In this document: piece by piece, positions 1 through 10,436 of the stretch
Position numbering within the stretch: position 1 is the first letter of the stretch
How the letters are laid out: the number at the start of each line of letters is the position of its first letter
Source: Sphaerulina vaccinii
Taxonomy: Eukaryota; Ascomycota; Dothideomycetes; Mycosphaerellales; Mycosphaerellaceae
Direction: 5' to 3'
DNA length: 64,000 nucleotides
Assembly (NCBI GenBank): GCA_022570795.1
Contig: JAKUDP010000009.1
Location: 434,001 to 498,000 of the forward strand
Notes under the pieces: model-generated
Database searches by the model: none
What the model was told of the DNA's origin: nothing
What the model saw: only the letters and a program-made list of their open reading frames with translations
Program-made: the position numbers and the translations under genes

Positions 1-844
1 GTAACTTACTAATAGAATATATTAATAATAGGTAGATAGAGCTTCTTAGCTAGTTATTCGTTTATTAAATAGTATAACTAGCTACCTTAGTCGAAGAGAG
101 AAAATATAGTTATATAGTTATTAATAATTATAGTAGAATAGAAAAGAGGTATTTCTATCTTTAGTTAAAACCGATTCTATTCTACTTTTATTAGACTCTA
201 CCTCTACCGACGACTTCTAGTAGAGGCTACTCTTCCTCTAAATTCTCTTCTATAGACTCTACTTCTATTACTCTACTCGAGACGTTCCTATCCTCCTTTG
301 TCGTACTCTAAATATATATAGCTTATATAGTATTTAGGTTTTATATAAGTAAGAGGAAATATTATCGAATTATATATTCTTCTTTTCTATAATAAAAGCA
401 AAGGTTCTTATCTCTTCTTTTTTAAATTATAGAGAGTCCTATCTACTTTATATACTTCTTATCTAAAGACTCGAAGTAGTTTATATATACCTAATCTATT
501 ATATCTCTATTATCTATTTTCTTAGTAGAAGAGCTTAACTCTAGAGAGGCTTAATATATTATCGAGTACTAGAAGTTCGATAGAGTACTACCTATTATTA
601 GAAGATTCTTAGCGAAGATAATATACCTATTAGAGGAGTTTAATATATATAGGACGAGGGCTCTTTTTATTTTATTATTAAGAAAGTTCTCGAGGAATGC
701 TATCTAGACTCTATCTTTTCTATTATCGACTACTTTGCTAGTAAGGCCTATATTTGCAAGTACTACTTTAAAGTATAAAAAGTAGTTTATAATTATTTCC
801 TTATTCTTTTAATATATAGTACTTAGGGACTAGAGGGCGCGACG

Positions 845-1048
845 TTGCTAGTTTATATCTCTATAGATACTATTAAGATAGGAGAGAAAGGCTTCTATAC
901 TTCTAATACCTATCTCGATTACTTTATAAATAGTTATTTTTACTATCTTTATAGCGTCTTCTTCGATATAACTTATAAAGTAAAAAAACCTCTAAAAGTC
1001 GTTACCGACTACTTATCTATTAATCTAGAGCTTTACTTTCGCTACTAA
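845..1048 (+). pseudogene. short open relic inside the RIP block
   Basis: A 67-codon open stretch lies in the RIP-mutated DNA. It is rich in Y, I, F, K and L, the residues that C-to-T change favours, and resembles no domain I recognise. It is probably a chance remnant of a mobile-element open reading frame and not a working gene. Confidence 0.3.
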
Positions 1049-1400
1049 AAACTAATCTTTCTAATCTACTCTCTTTCTACTAAATATTCTAAGTATAGGA
1101 ACTCTTTCTTTTAGTTGTTATTATACTATTAACTCTATATCTATAGAAGTCGGTATAGATACTAGTATCTCTTCCTATATTATATAAAAGCTATATATTA
1201 TTATTAGTATTATTATCGGTATAGGCTATATCTAGGCAAGCTTCTATTCTATATCTAACTATATAGCCTACTCTAGTTCTAGAGCTTGTACTATTCTATT
1301 AATTTATTCGTTCTAAGCTATAAGTTCGGTATAGAACTTTTATATTAGTTATATATATATATTACTAATAGCGCGCTTAATCTCCTTCTATTCTATTCTA

Positions 1401-1677
1401 ATAATAACTCGAAGAAGAGTCTATAATAACTTCTAAAAAGTTCTATTTATAGTAGTAACTCGAGAAGAGTTTATAATAACTTCTAAGAAGTCCTATTTGT
1501 AGTAGTAACTCGAGAAGAGTTTATAATAACTTCTAAGAAGTCCCGTTTATAGTAGTAACTCGAGAAGAGTTTATAATAACTTCTAAGAAGTCCTATTTAT
1601 AGTAGTAACTCGAGAAGAGTCTATAATAACTTCTAAGAAGTCCTATTTATAGTAGTAACTCGAGAAGAGTTTATAAT
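1401..1677. repeat. 50-bp tandem repeat array, about 5.5 copies
   Basis: Units begin at 1401, 1451, 1501, 1551, 1601 and 1651 (the last partial). The unit opens with agtagtaactcgagaagagt and continues with a run that itself contains an inverted pair (acttctaagaagt). Four central units are nearly identical, differing at single pyrimidine positions. The first unit is the most divergent. The array sits in RIP-mutated sequence left of the copia relics, and no coding role is visible. Confidence 0.9.
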
Positions 1678-1886
1678 ATCGATTTTGTTAGAAAAGGAAT
1701 ATTAGATAATATAATAGATTAAATATAGTAGTCTATAGTACCTAATACCTTAGATTAAAGATCTAATATTAAAAAAGGAAAGAGAGTCTAACTTCTAACC
1801 TTCTAAAGAATAAGGAAATATTTTAGAATTAGTTATTCTTAGTAAAGCTAACTTGTAGGCCTAGCCTATAATAGTTTCCTTTTATT

Positions 1887-2203
1887 CTTTTTATTATAGG
1901 TTTATATTCTACTATTAGAAAAGGCTAACTATTACTACCTAATACTTCTTTTACAAACCTAGGCTTATACTCTATCGAAATTAGAATAATAATATATATA
2001 TTTATAATATATAGAAAAAGTTTTAATATATAATAGAAGTAGAAGTATTAGATAGGAACTAACTATATTAATTATATTAGTTAGATATAGGTTATATCTC
2101 TTTCTAAGATATAGAGTATTAGATAAATTATATAACCTATATTATATAATCTAATTCCTAGAGGGTATCTCTTAGATAGTCTAACTAGACTAAACTTTCT
2201 AAT
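1887..2203 (-). repeat. LTR plus leader of a truncated copia copy
   Basis: The core (1975-2203) matches the sequences at 2491-2735 and 7985-8230, and its adjoining 88 bases (1887-1974) match only the 7898-7984 flank. LTR plus leader in this order means a 5' LTR of a minus-strand element whose body once lay to the left. On the minus strand the LTR starts TATTAGAAAG, as expected for a RIP-changed TG terminus. The rest of this copy is not recognisable. Confidence 0.7.
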
Positions 2204-2490
2204 AGCTACTTAGATATAATCTAGTAATCTAAAAACTTATATAATATAGAAGTATAAAAGTAACTTTAAAAAAGTAGCTAAAATACTAGCTATATTCTAT
2301 ATAAAGTAACTTAATAGTATATTTTTTTTTTCTATAAATAATAGAAATAAAAAAATTTATAACTATTTATTAAATAAGCTCTATACTACTATAAGAAGCT
2401 TCTTATATAGATATATATTAAATAATTTATATATTAGTAAAGAAAAGACTAACTTTAGTAGTATTAGATTAATATAAAAAGTTATTTTTA

Positions 2491-2735
2491 TCGAAATAGA
2501 ATAATAATATATATACTTATAATATATAAGAAAAGTTTTAATATATAATAGAAGTAGAAGCGTTAGATAGGAACTAACTATATTAATTATATTAGTTAGA
2601 TATAGGTTGCATCTCCTCCTAAGATATAGAGTATTAGATTAGTTATATAACCTACTACTATATAATATATATTATATAATCTAATCCCTAAGAGGGTATC
2701 TCTTAGATAGTCTAACTAGACTATACTTTCTAATA
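2491..2735 (-). repeat. 3' LTR-like copy of the copia element
   Basis: It is nearly collinear with 7985-8230 and 1975-2203 and in the same orientation. It lies directly past the RNase H relic, so it is the 3' LTR of the minus-strand element. Target-site duplications cannot be read reliably in this AT-rich context. Confidence 0.75.
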
Positions 2736-5700
2736 CTCCTACTTAGGCTAGATAGTTCTTCTACTCTATATTCTAGTACTTATATTCTATTCCAAATCTC
2801 GATAACTTATTAAGTATAGAAGAGCTATTTATATAAGCTAGAGTTGTCTTATAAACTTCTAGAATTAGAGACTATTCTTCGGCTTAGTTAACCTATCTAT
2901 AACTATCTTTTTTATTAGAATATATACTACTACTATCTTCTTTTACTACTAGAGTTTTCTAATATTATTATAAGCTATATTAATATATTTTAATCTTTTA
3001 TAGGTATAGGCATCCTTAACTAGAGTTAGAGATACTTAGTTATCTTCTATAATCTAAATAGGTCTAAGTTTATTTACTATATTAGAGTTTGCTTTAATAA
3101 GTAGTTAAAAAGAATACTCTCCTACTAACTCTATATAGTCTATTTCTCTTAGAAGTGCTACTAGGAATTGAGATTGCTTAGTATATATATTTAGAGCTAT
3201 ATACTTAGCCTCTATAGTTAATATTACTATAGACTTCTACTTCTTACTTATCTAAAATACTAGTACTCTATAGAGGAAGAAGATAGATCCAAGGATTAAG
3301 ACTCTATCTACCTTATCTATTATATAGTTAGAGTCTAAATATCTAATAAGGCTTCTACTACCTTTTCTAAATATAAGTCCTAGGTCTAGGAATAACCTAA
3401 AGTATTTTACTAGTTTCTTTAGAGTATTTATATATCCTTTTATTAGGTTAGCTATATATAAGCTTAGTCTACTAAAAGCAAAAGTAATATCTAGTCTTAT
3501 TATAACTATTAGCTATATCTATATACCTATCTAGCTTTAGTACTTCTATTTAGTATATCTCTTATTAGATAGAATTGCCTTAGTAAGGCTTTTATAACTA
3601 TCTATTAGTAAAAGAGTTAGATAGGTATTTTCCTTAGTTATATTTAGCTTTGTAAGATTCTTTTAGATATAGTATTTTTAATTAAGCTTTAGAGTTCCTA
3701 TAATTCTATCCTTTATTATCTTTATTCTAAGAATCTTTTCTAGCTTCTTTAGATCTTTAATCTTAAAGACCTTACTAAGCTATTTCTTAAACTAGAAAAT
3801 ATTTTTTAGTTCTAGTACTATAATAGGTATATTATCTATATAGGTTAGGACTATAATTCTTCTTTCTCTATAGATAAGTAGGTATAGGTCGATTTCTAAT
3901 TAATCGAATTATATCTATTCTAGCTTTAAGACGTAGAGTTTATTCTAGTCTCTTACTACTTACTTAAGTCTATAGAGACTTCTTAGGATCTTTAGAACCT
4001 AGTTTAGTAGAACCTCTACTTCTAGAAGTAGAATTATATAGATATCTTCTTTTAGAGAGCTCTTTATAAATATATTATTTATATCTACTTAGTATATCTC
4101 TAAGTCCTTTTCGCAAATAACTACTATAAATACTTTTAAAGTATTATACCTTATAGTTAGTATAAAGGTATCTTTAAAGTCTACTCTAAACTTCTAGAAG
4201 AACCCTCTAGTAATTAGTTTTACTTTAAACTTTTTAATAGCTCTACTAATTAATCTTTTTATATTAAAGACCTATCTAGATATTATAAGGTTTATACTCT
4301 TTAGTAGTATAACTAGCTTCTAGGTATAGTTACTATCTAAAGCTACTAGTTCTCTCTAGATTGCTTCTTTCTATATATAGCTCTATTTAGAATTTTATAT
4401 TACCTCTTTATAGGACTTTGGAATAGGGACCTTTTGCTTTAAAGTAATATTAGGTCCGAGTACTATAAATATAACTTTTATAATCTCTACTAAAGTTTCC
4501 TAGATATAATTCTTTTCTTTTTTAATTAGGCTAAGGAATACTTTATAATACTTTAGGTTAGATATATTCTCTTTTTTATCTCTCTACCTCTTTTAGAAAA
4601 CCTACTTTATAACTATACTATAGGCTTTAGGTTTAGGTCCTTTCTTTTTATTAGAAATAGATCTCCTTCTTTTCTAGAATTATACTTTTACTTCTAGTAG
4701 ATCTTATATAATATCTAGATATTTTCTAATATATATATTTCTACTAGTCTCTTAATAAACTTTAGTTAGCTAATTAGTCGGCTACTCTATTCTAATTTTC
4801 TCTTTCTAAAGCTATATACTCCTAGAGTTTTCTTTTTCTAGATCTATCTTCTAGTACTTCTTTTTGTTTTTTAGTAGAAGTCTAAGCTATATAAATAGTA
4901 GTTAATATTTGGTCGGGCCTCTAGAGCCTAATAGACTTTAGAACTCCTTCTACTTCTTTAGTCTCCTAACTAGTTTCCTAACTAGTATAATACTAGATTA
5001 GTTAAGCCTAGAAATATTTAATTCTAAATCTTTTTCTTTTTTATACTTAAACTACTTAGTATTACTATAGGCTTTAATAGCTCCTATATTAGGCTTCTAG
5101 AAAAGCTATATTTTAGTAGTATCTAGAATATAACTAATAAATATAGTATCCTTACCTCTATTTATTAGTTTATCTAATCTTATTCTAGCTAGCTAGAACT
5201 TCGGGTTTATATATACTACTACTCTATAGCTCTAGACTCTAAAGTATAATACTAGAGGTCTCTATTCTAAGAATACCTTCTTAAGTAAGATCTTAAATCT
5301 AATAATATCTAGCCTATTTAGAAAAGTATTCCTAATAATAATACTTACTTCTAGTACCTTAGGCTAGAACTTAATTAGTATATTAGATTCTTCTAGTATT
5401 ACCCTTACTTTTTCTTTAGAGGTCTAGATTAATCTTTTAATAACTCTATTCTAAATAGAGTTAGATACTTTAGTAGTATAGAAAGAGATTCTATTCTCTC
5501 TCTTCTACTACTTTAGTATAGTAAGAAGCTTCCTTGCTCTATTACTCCTTACTACTTAGAGAGGATTTCTAGATCGAAGCTCTACCTTCCTTTTCTATTA
5601 GTAGAGAGTAGGTAGTATATCTATTCTTAACTTTAGTAGAAAGGTCTACTTCTTTCTTAAGAAGTTATTAATAATTTTAAGCTACTACTTAAATTCTAAT

Positions 5701-7984
5701 CTTAAGATAGATAGGAGTCTATAGATATTAATAGATATAAAAGCTAGCTTTTAGGGCTTCTACTATATCTCTTTCTTTCTATACTACTTTATCTTTACTA
5801 TTATATAGACTCTATATACCCTATACTCCTTTAGAATTAGTATTAGGCTTTTTAAATCTAAGACCTAGTAAAGGTTCTTTACTACCTTTTTTCTAAAATA
5901 TATAAGCTTTAGATACTAGAGCTCCTACTAATTCTAGGTACCCTCTAATATATAGAAAGTATATACTTTATCTATTAATTCCTATAAAAAGTATACTTAA
6001 TTTTAGTCGAGCCTCTAGGGCCCGATAGACTTAGCTAGACTCTTATTAATCTCTTTAATAAATAGAACTCTTTCTAATATCCTTATCTAGATAACTACTT
6101 TTCTAGAAGCTAAAACAAGTATAAGTTTTAGTAGTTAAATACTAAACTACTTACTAAATTAATTTTATAAAACAAGGTTTACTCTAAGTCTAGATATAAA
6201 AAGAATATCTTTTAGTATAATCTATTTACTCTTCCTATCCTCTATTACTACTTTTTCTATATATATAGCTATTAGATAGCTACTTCTAACCTTAATCTAC
6301 TTTCTAGTCTAAAGAAGCTTTAGTTCCCTAAAAAGTAATTTTTAGTTAGTTATATAGATAGAAGTATAAAAGTTAAGTAGCTATTCTAATAGTCTATATT
6401 TGCTTTTAGCTTCTATAGTAGAGTAGGCTATTTTATTAATATTCTTATTCTTAGATAGAGTCTAGGATAGGTCTAGAGTAGTTAGCAACTCTATATTCTA
6501 TACTATAAAAGCCTTTTTTAAGTATTTTTTATTAAATTTTTTAAAAGATTATACTTCGAGCTAGAGTCTTTTTACTACTACTTTTAGCTTATTCTTATCT
6601 AGTAAAGAACTCCTTCTAGCTCGTATCGGAAAGAGTCTCTTTTCGACTCTATTTAGTTAGGCCTCTAGAGCCTAATAGGACTTAGTAGCCCTCTTTACCT
6701 ATTCGAGTTTAGAGTATTCTTTCTAGGTATATAGTCCCTTAGAGGAAATATTCTAGTAGTCCCTAGGTACTTTTCCTAGTAAATATAGCTATCTTTTTTT
6801 AGTTTATAGACTCTTCTACTTCTAGTATCTAGAGGATATCCTCTAGTATTAGGTTCTTCTAAGCTAGGATAGTCTATCTAGTACTTTTATATCTATCTAG
6901 TAGAGAGAAGAGTAGATACTTAATTCTTATTTCTAGAGTTTTATAGTAAGACTTTCTCTAGTTAATCTCTACTATCTTTCTACCTAGGTTTCTAAAGTAA
7001 ACCTATAAGCTTCTAATTCTATCTCCTAGTTCTATTTTAAAGTTTATATACTCCTAGATAATAGCTATTATATAGGCTTGCTAGACCTTGCTATACTTGT
7101 TATATAGGGTTGTCTAGATATTAAAAGCTCTTTTCTCCTCTATTACCTTATTCTAATTATTCTACTCTAGGTACTTAGTTAGCTTATAGATTGTCTAAGT
7201 ATTTACTTTCTTCTACTATAGGCTAAATTCTAAGTATTCTAGCCCTAGAAAACTATTAGGTATCTTTATAGATAATAAGAATAACTCCTCTAACTAGGGA
7301 GTCTATAATATTTTTTTCTTAGTATCTCTTAGGTCTAAAATTATCTAGAAGATCTTCTTTTCCTCTAGATTGTTTTTCTATAGTCTAAACTATAGCTTCT
7401 AGTTCTTTTTTAATAGGACTAGTATAGCTCTCTTACCTCTAAATCTACTTTCTTACTTTTAATCTATTTTATCTAAAATATTAAAACTAAACTCTAAAAA
7501 TTAATACTTTTTTAAATAACTTTAGTAGTAGTTTCTAGATAGCTATATTCCTTATCTAAGACTCTCTTTCTTCTTTTTTAAATAAGCTTAGTATAGTTTC
7601 TTATACTTTCTACTTATTTATACTTATAGATAGACTTAAATAGTCTCTTCTTAGAGGAATATATCTTTCTAAAGTATTAGTAGTACTCTAGTATAGAGGT
7701 TAAATCTTATCTATATAAGATAGTACTTTAGCTTCTAGCTTACTTTTTCCTTTTTATACTCTCTAAGCTCTATTTCTTAAGTATACTTTACTAGGTTCTT
7801 CTCTATCTTATCTACCTATAGGAATATCTAGAACTTGCTAGGATCTTCTATATCTTCTTAGTAGTATAGATAGGTATACTTCGAGTCTCCTAATACTCTT
7901 TTTATTATAGGTTTATATCCTACTATTAGAAAAGGCTAACTATTACTACCTAATACTTCCTCTATAAACTCGGGCTTATAACCT

Positions 7985-8230
7985 ATCGAAATAGAATAAT
8001 AATATATATATCTATAGTATATAGAGAGAGTTTTAATATATAATAGAAGTGGAAGTATTAGATAGAAACTAACTATATTAATTATATTTATTAGATATAG
8101 ATTGTATCTCCTTCTGAGATATAGAGTATTAGATTAGTTATATAACCTACTACTATATAATATATATTATATAATCTAATCCCTAAGAGGGTATCTCTTA
8201 GATAGTCTAACTAGACTATACTTTCTAATA
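7985..8230 (-). repeat. 5' LTR-like copy of the copia element
   Basis: It matches the 2491-2735 and 1975-2203 copies. The leader to its left (7898-7984) is shared with the 1887-1974 flank, which fixes the direction: the element is transcribed toward lower coordinates. The primer-binding site should lie just left of 7985, but its exact bases are altered by RIP. Confidence 0.75.
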
Positions 8231-9072
8231 ATTTTCTATATTTTTTATAATAGCCTAGAATAGCCTAGAATAGCCTACTTAGACTCTATATAGACCTTAA
8301 TAGCCTATTTATATAAGTTTAGACTAGAGATATAGAATTCTCTTTTATATAAAGTAATTCTTTCTAAACTTTCTTTTTTTCTTAAATAATTTAATTCGAA
8401 TTTACTAAAATACTTTAGCCTATATATCTATTAAGCCTTTTATAGTTAAGTACTATAGCTTACTATAATAGAATAGAAATACTATATACTAAGTTTCTAT
8501 AGAATAAGTAAAGTTCTTATATTAAAGTTAGATCTATATAAATATACTATATCTTAGTATAATAATACTATAGATAAAAATATACTAGTATATACTAGTA
8601 GTTACTTAGTAGATTCTAAATTTAATAAGTATAATATCTCTAATTAAGTAAGCTACTTATATATTAGTATTATACTAGAATAGTAGAATAATAGAATATA
8701 GATTAGAAATAAAGCTACTAAGCTAATTACTAGATATAAAATACTTTTAATATTTAGAAAAAATAGAATACTAAATATAGCTTAAATAATAGTAATTTAG
8801 ATAATTTAGATAATAATTTAGATAATAATATTACTTTTATATATATAATACAAATAGCTTAATATTATAGATATTAATTATAGTCTTAGAGGCCTAAGGC
8901 TTCTTTAAGGAGGAGGTAGTATTACAACCCGACACCTGCCTGCCTGCCTATGTCTACTTGTAACTTTTATATGCACGCGGCTAGACCCGATTGGGCTAGC
9001 GCGCTTGGCATTTCTCTGTACTTAGTCTCTCGCGCCCTCGCGCTCCTCTTAAATACTTTGTCTACAACCTGA
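8231..9072. other. edge of the RIP block, no gene
   Basis: AT-rich RIP-mutated sequence continues to about 8,905. Normal composition then resumes with a short pyrimidine-rich stretch (cctgcctgcctgcc at 8935-8948). No coding region or RNA gene was seen. The stop at 9070-9072 precedes the acyltransferase fragment in its frame. Confidence 0.7.
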
Positions 9073-9723
9073 TTTACTACGCCACTGTTCACAACGTTAC
9101 GGTGTGAGACTGCCACGGTACTTGCCAAGACAGGAATTGCTGGCACTGCTGATATTTCTGGTTATCCACACCCAAAGTCCACGATTCTTTCGGGATCTGC
9201 AGAAGCTTTGGACGAAATCCAGGACAGGCTCGAGGATGAGGGCGTCGAACACCAGCGGAGAGCTTTGCCGTTCGGCATGCATGCCACTCATGTTCTTGGG
9301 GTGTCCAAGGCGTTAAGAACTGATCCGAATGTGTGGCCCGAAGGACATTCCGATGAGTTCAAAGTGAAGCCTGAGGTGGGCCATTGGTCCAAAATCAGCG
9401 GCACACGACTCCATGAAGGCACACCGCTCAACGCCAGTTACTGGGCCACACATCTGGTGACGTCAATCCACTTCAAGCAGTGCATCGAGGGCATATATGA
9501 GTCGGCCAGAGGCTCGGAGATTCTCTTCTTGGATCTTGGATTGGGGCCCAGATTGACCAGGCTGGTGCAGAACACACTGCACGAGACTCCGGAGTGGAAG
9601 GACGGGAGAATTGAAGCTATCAATTGCATTGTCAGCACATCAATGACCGATGAAATGAAGAGCAAAGACGGCTGGGCGGTAGACGCGTTGCAGAGCAGCT
9701 TGAAGCCCCTCCTTCCGGTATGA
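9073..9723 (+). pseudogene. polyketide synthase acyltransferase-domain fragment
   Basis: The frame is open from 9073 to a TGA at 9721 and reads like the C-terminal half of a PKS malonyl-CoA:ACP acyltransferase domain. It shows SGSAEALDEIQDRLEDEGV (typical SGxxxxIxxLxxxLxxxGV), then H-A-T-H in place of the catalytic-His HAFH motif, a segment like xVSG-x-L-N-A-S-Y-W-x-x-x-L-V-x-S-I-x-F, and a FLDLGLGPRLTRLV stretch like the FVEIGPHPxL end of AT domains. The GHSxG nucleophile elbow and the ketosynthase are absent, as is everything downstream of AT. No ATG explains the start; the first Met is at 9208. Sitting at the edge of transposon DNA, it is best read as a relic of a larger PKS. An unusual small AT-like gene is less likely. 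Confidence 0.6.
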
Positions 9724-10436
9724 ATTCGCCGTGTATCTTGATCGAGAACTCCATAATAGACTGTAGTGGTATAATGATAACGGCCGTATGTTCATGCTTC
9801 TGTTCCGAGTTTCTTCTGTTGTCAGCATCGTGCTACAGTGGCTCATGTCGCCCGCTGTCATTGAGCCAGTCGTTATGCCAGATGTCTTTCTCATGTCAGC
9901 AGCCATGTCCGTAGGCGACAATGTGTGTGGTTCCGGTGAAGTCGAGAAATTCTCAAGTCGATGTCGATGGTACTAACTTATGGTGATCGTCGCCCGGTAC
10001 AGGACCAAGGAAGGCGCTGCGCTTGATGACCTCAGCGTGTGATGACAAGGATGATGGATCGACTCTCCAAACGAACACGTTCAACTCCGCTGCATTTACA
10101 TTCACATCTGCTTTAGGGTCGGCATCACACGACAGCATTCTCCTTACTACGCATCCACATCCACATTGACATCCGGCGCCGATATCATTTGGATACGAGT
10201 TGTCCACGTCCTGTTCCATCCACTTGGCACTCGTTCTCGTACGGTAGAACTTATAAACATCGGAGACGCGGCCTGCTATACGACCGACACGACCCAAGTT
10301 TACAGCTTCCAGGTTCACGGACAGGAGATCACGATCGATGCCATGAATAGCGCGTAGTCCAACAAAAGCTGCGCACATGAATCCCAAGCACTACTTTTCA
10401 GCATAGACTTTCGTTCTCTCCACCCACGCCCTAGTC
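9724..10436. other. intergenic, upstream of OSH3-like gene
   Basis: About 0.7 kb of normal composition. Open stretches on both strands lack recognisable domains. It probably contains the promoter and 5' untranslated region of the downstream oxysterol-binding protein gene. Nothing specific was seen. Confidence 0.5.

Larger units (their letters stand above)
2491..8230 (-). mobile_element. RIP-destroyed Ty1/copia LTR retrotransposon
   Basis: Two LTR-like copies in the same orientation (2491-2735 and 7985-8230, about 245 bp) bound some 5.25 kb, a usual size for copia. Minus-strand relics are in copia order. At 4219-4156 one reads K-L-I-T-R-G-F-F-stop-K-F-R-V-D-F-K-D-T-F, from the LVARGFxQ...D-TFAP block of reverse transcriptase. 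At 3860-3822 one reads V-L-T-Y-I-D-N-I, from the YVDD active site with Asp changed to Asn by RIP. At 3212-3192 one reads E-A-K-Y-I-A-L, from the RNase H EAEYIAL block. RNase H lying nearest the 3' LTR fits Ty1/copia. The gag and integrase parts are too decayed to place. Confidence 0.85.
1..8905. repeat. RIP-mutated AT-rich transposon block
   Basis: The block is strongly AT-rich and nearly free of the dinucleotides CA and TG, while CG, CT, CC and GG remain. This is the expected end state of repeat-induced point mutation acting at CpA on both strands. TAG/TAA stops occur in every frame, so there is no intact gene. Relics of a Ty1/copia element are recognisable inside. Composition returns to normal within a few dozen bases near 8,905-8,930, where CA and TG reappear. 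No function is expected beyond heterochromatin. The RIP call rests on composition seen here plus established knowledge of the process in filamentous ascomycetes. Confidence 0.93.

Noticed and set aside
9953..10387. 144-codon minus-strand open frame upstream of the OSH3-like gene
   Set aside because: No recognisable domain, overlapped by plus-strand open frames, and located where the promoter and leader of the downstream gene should be.
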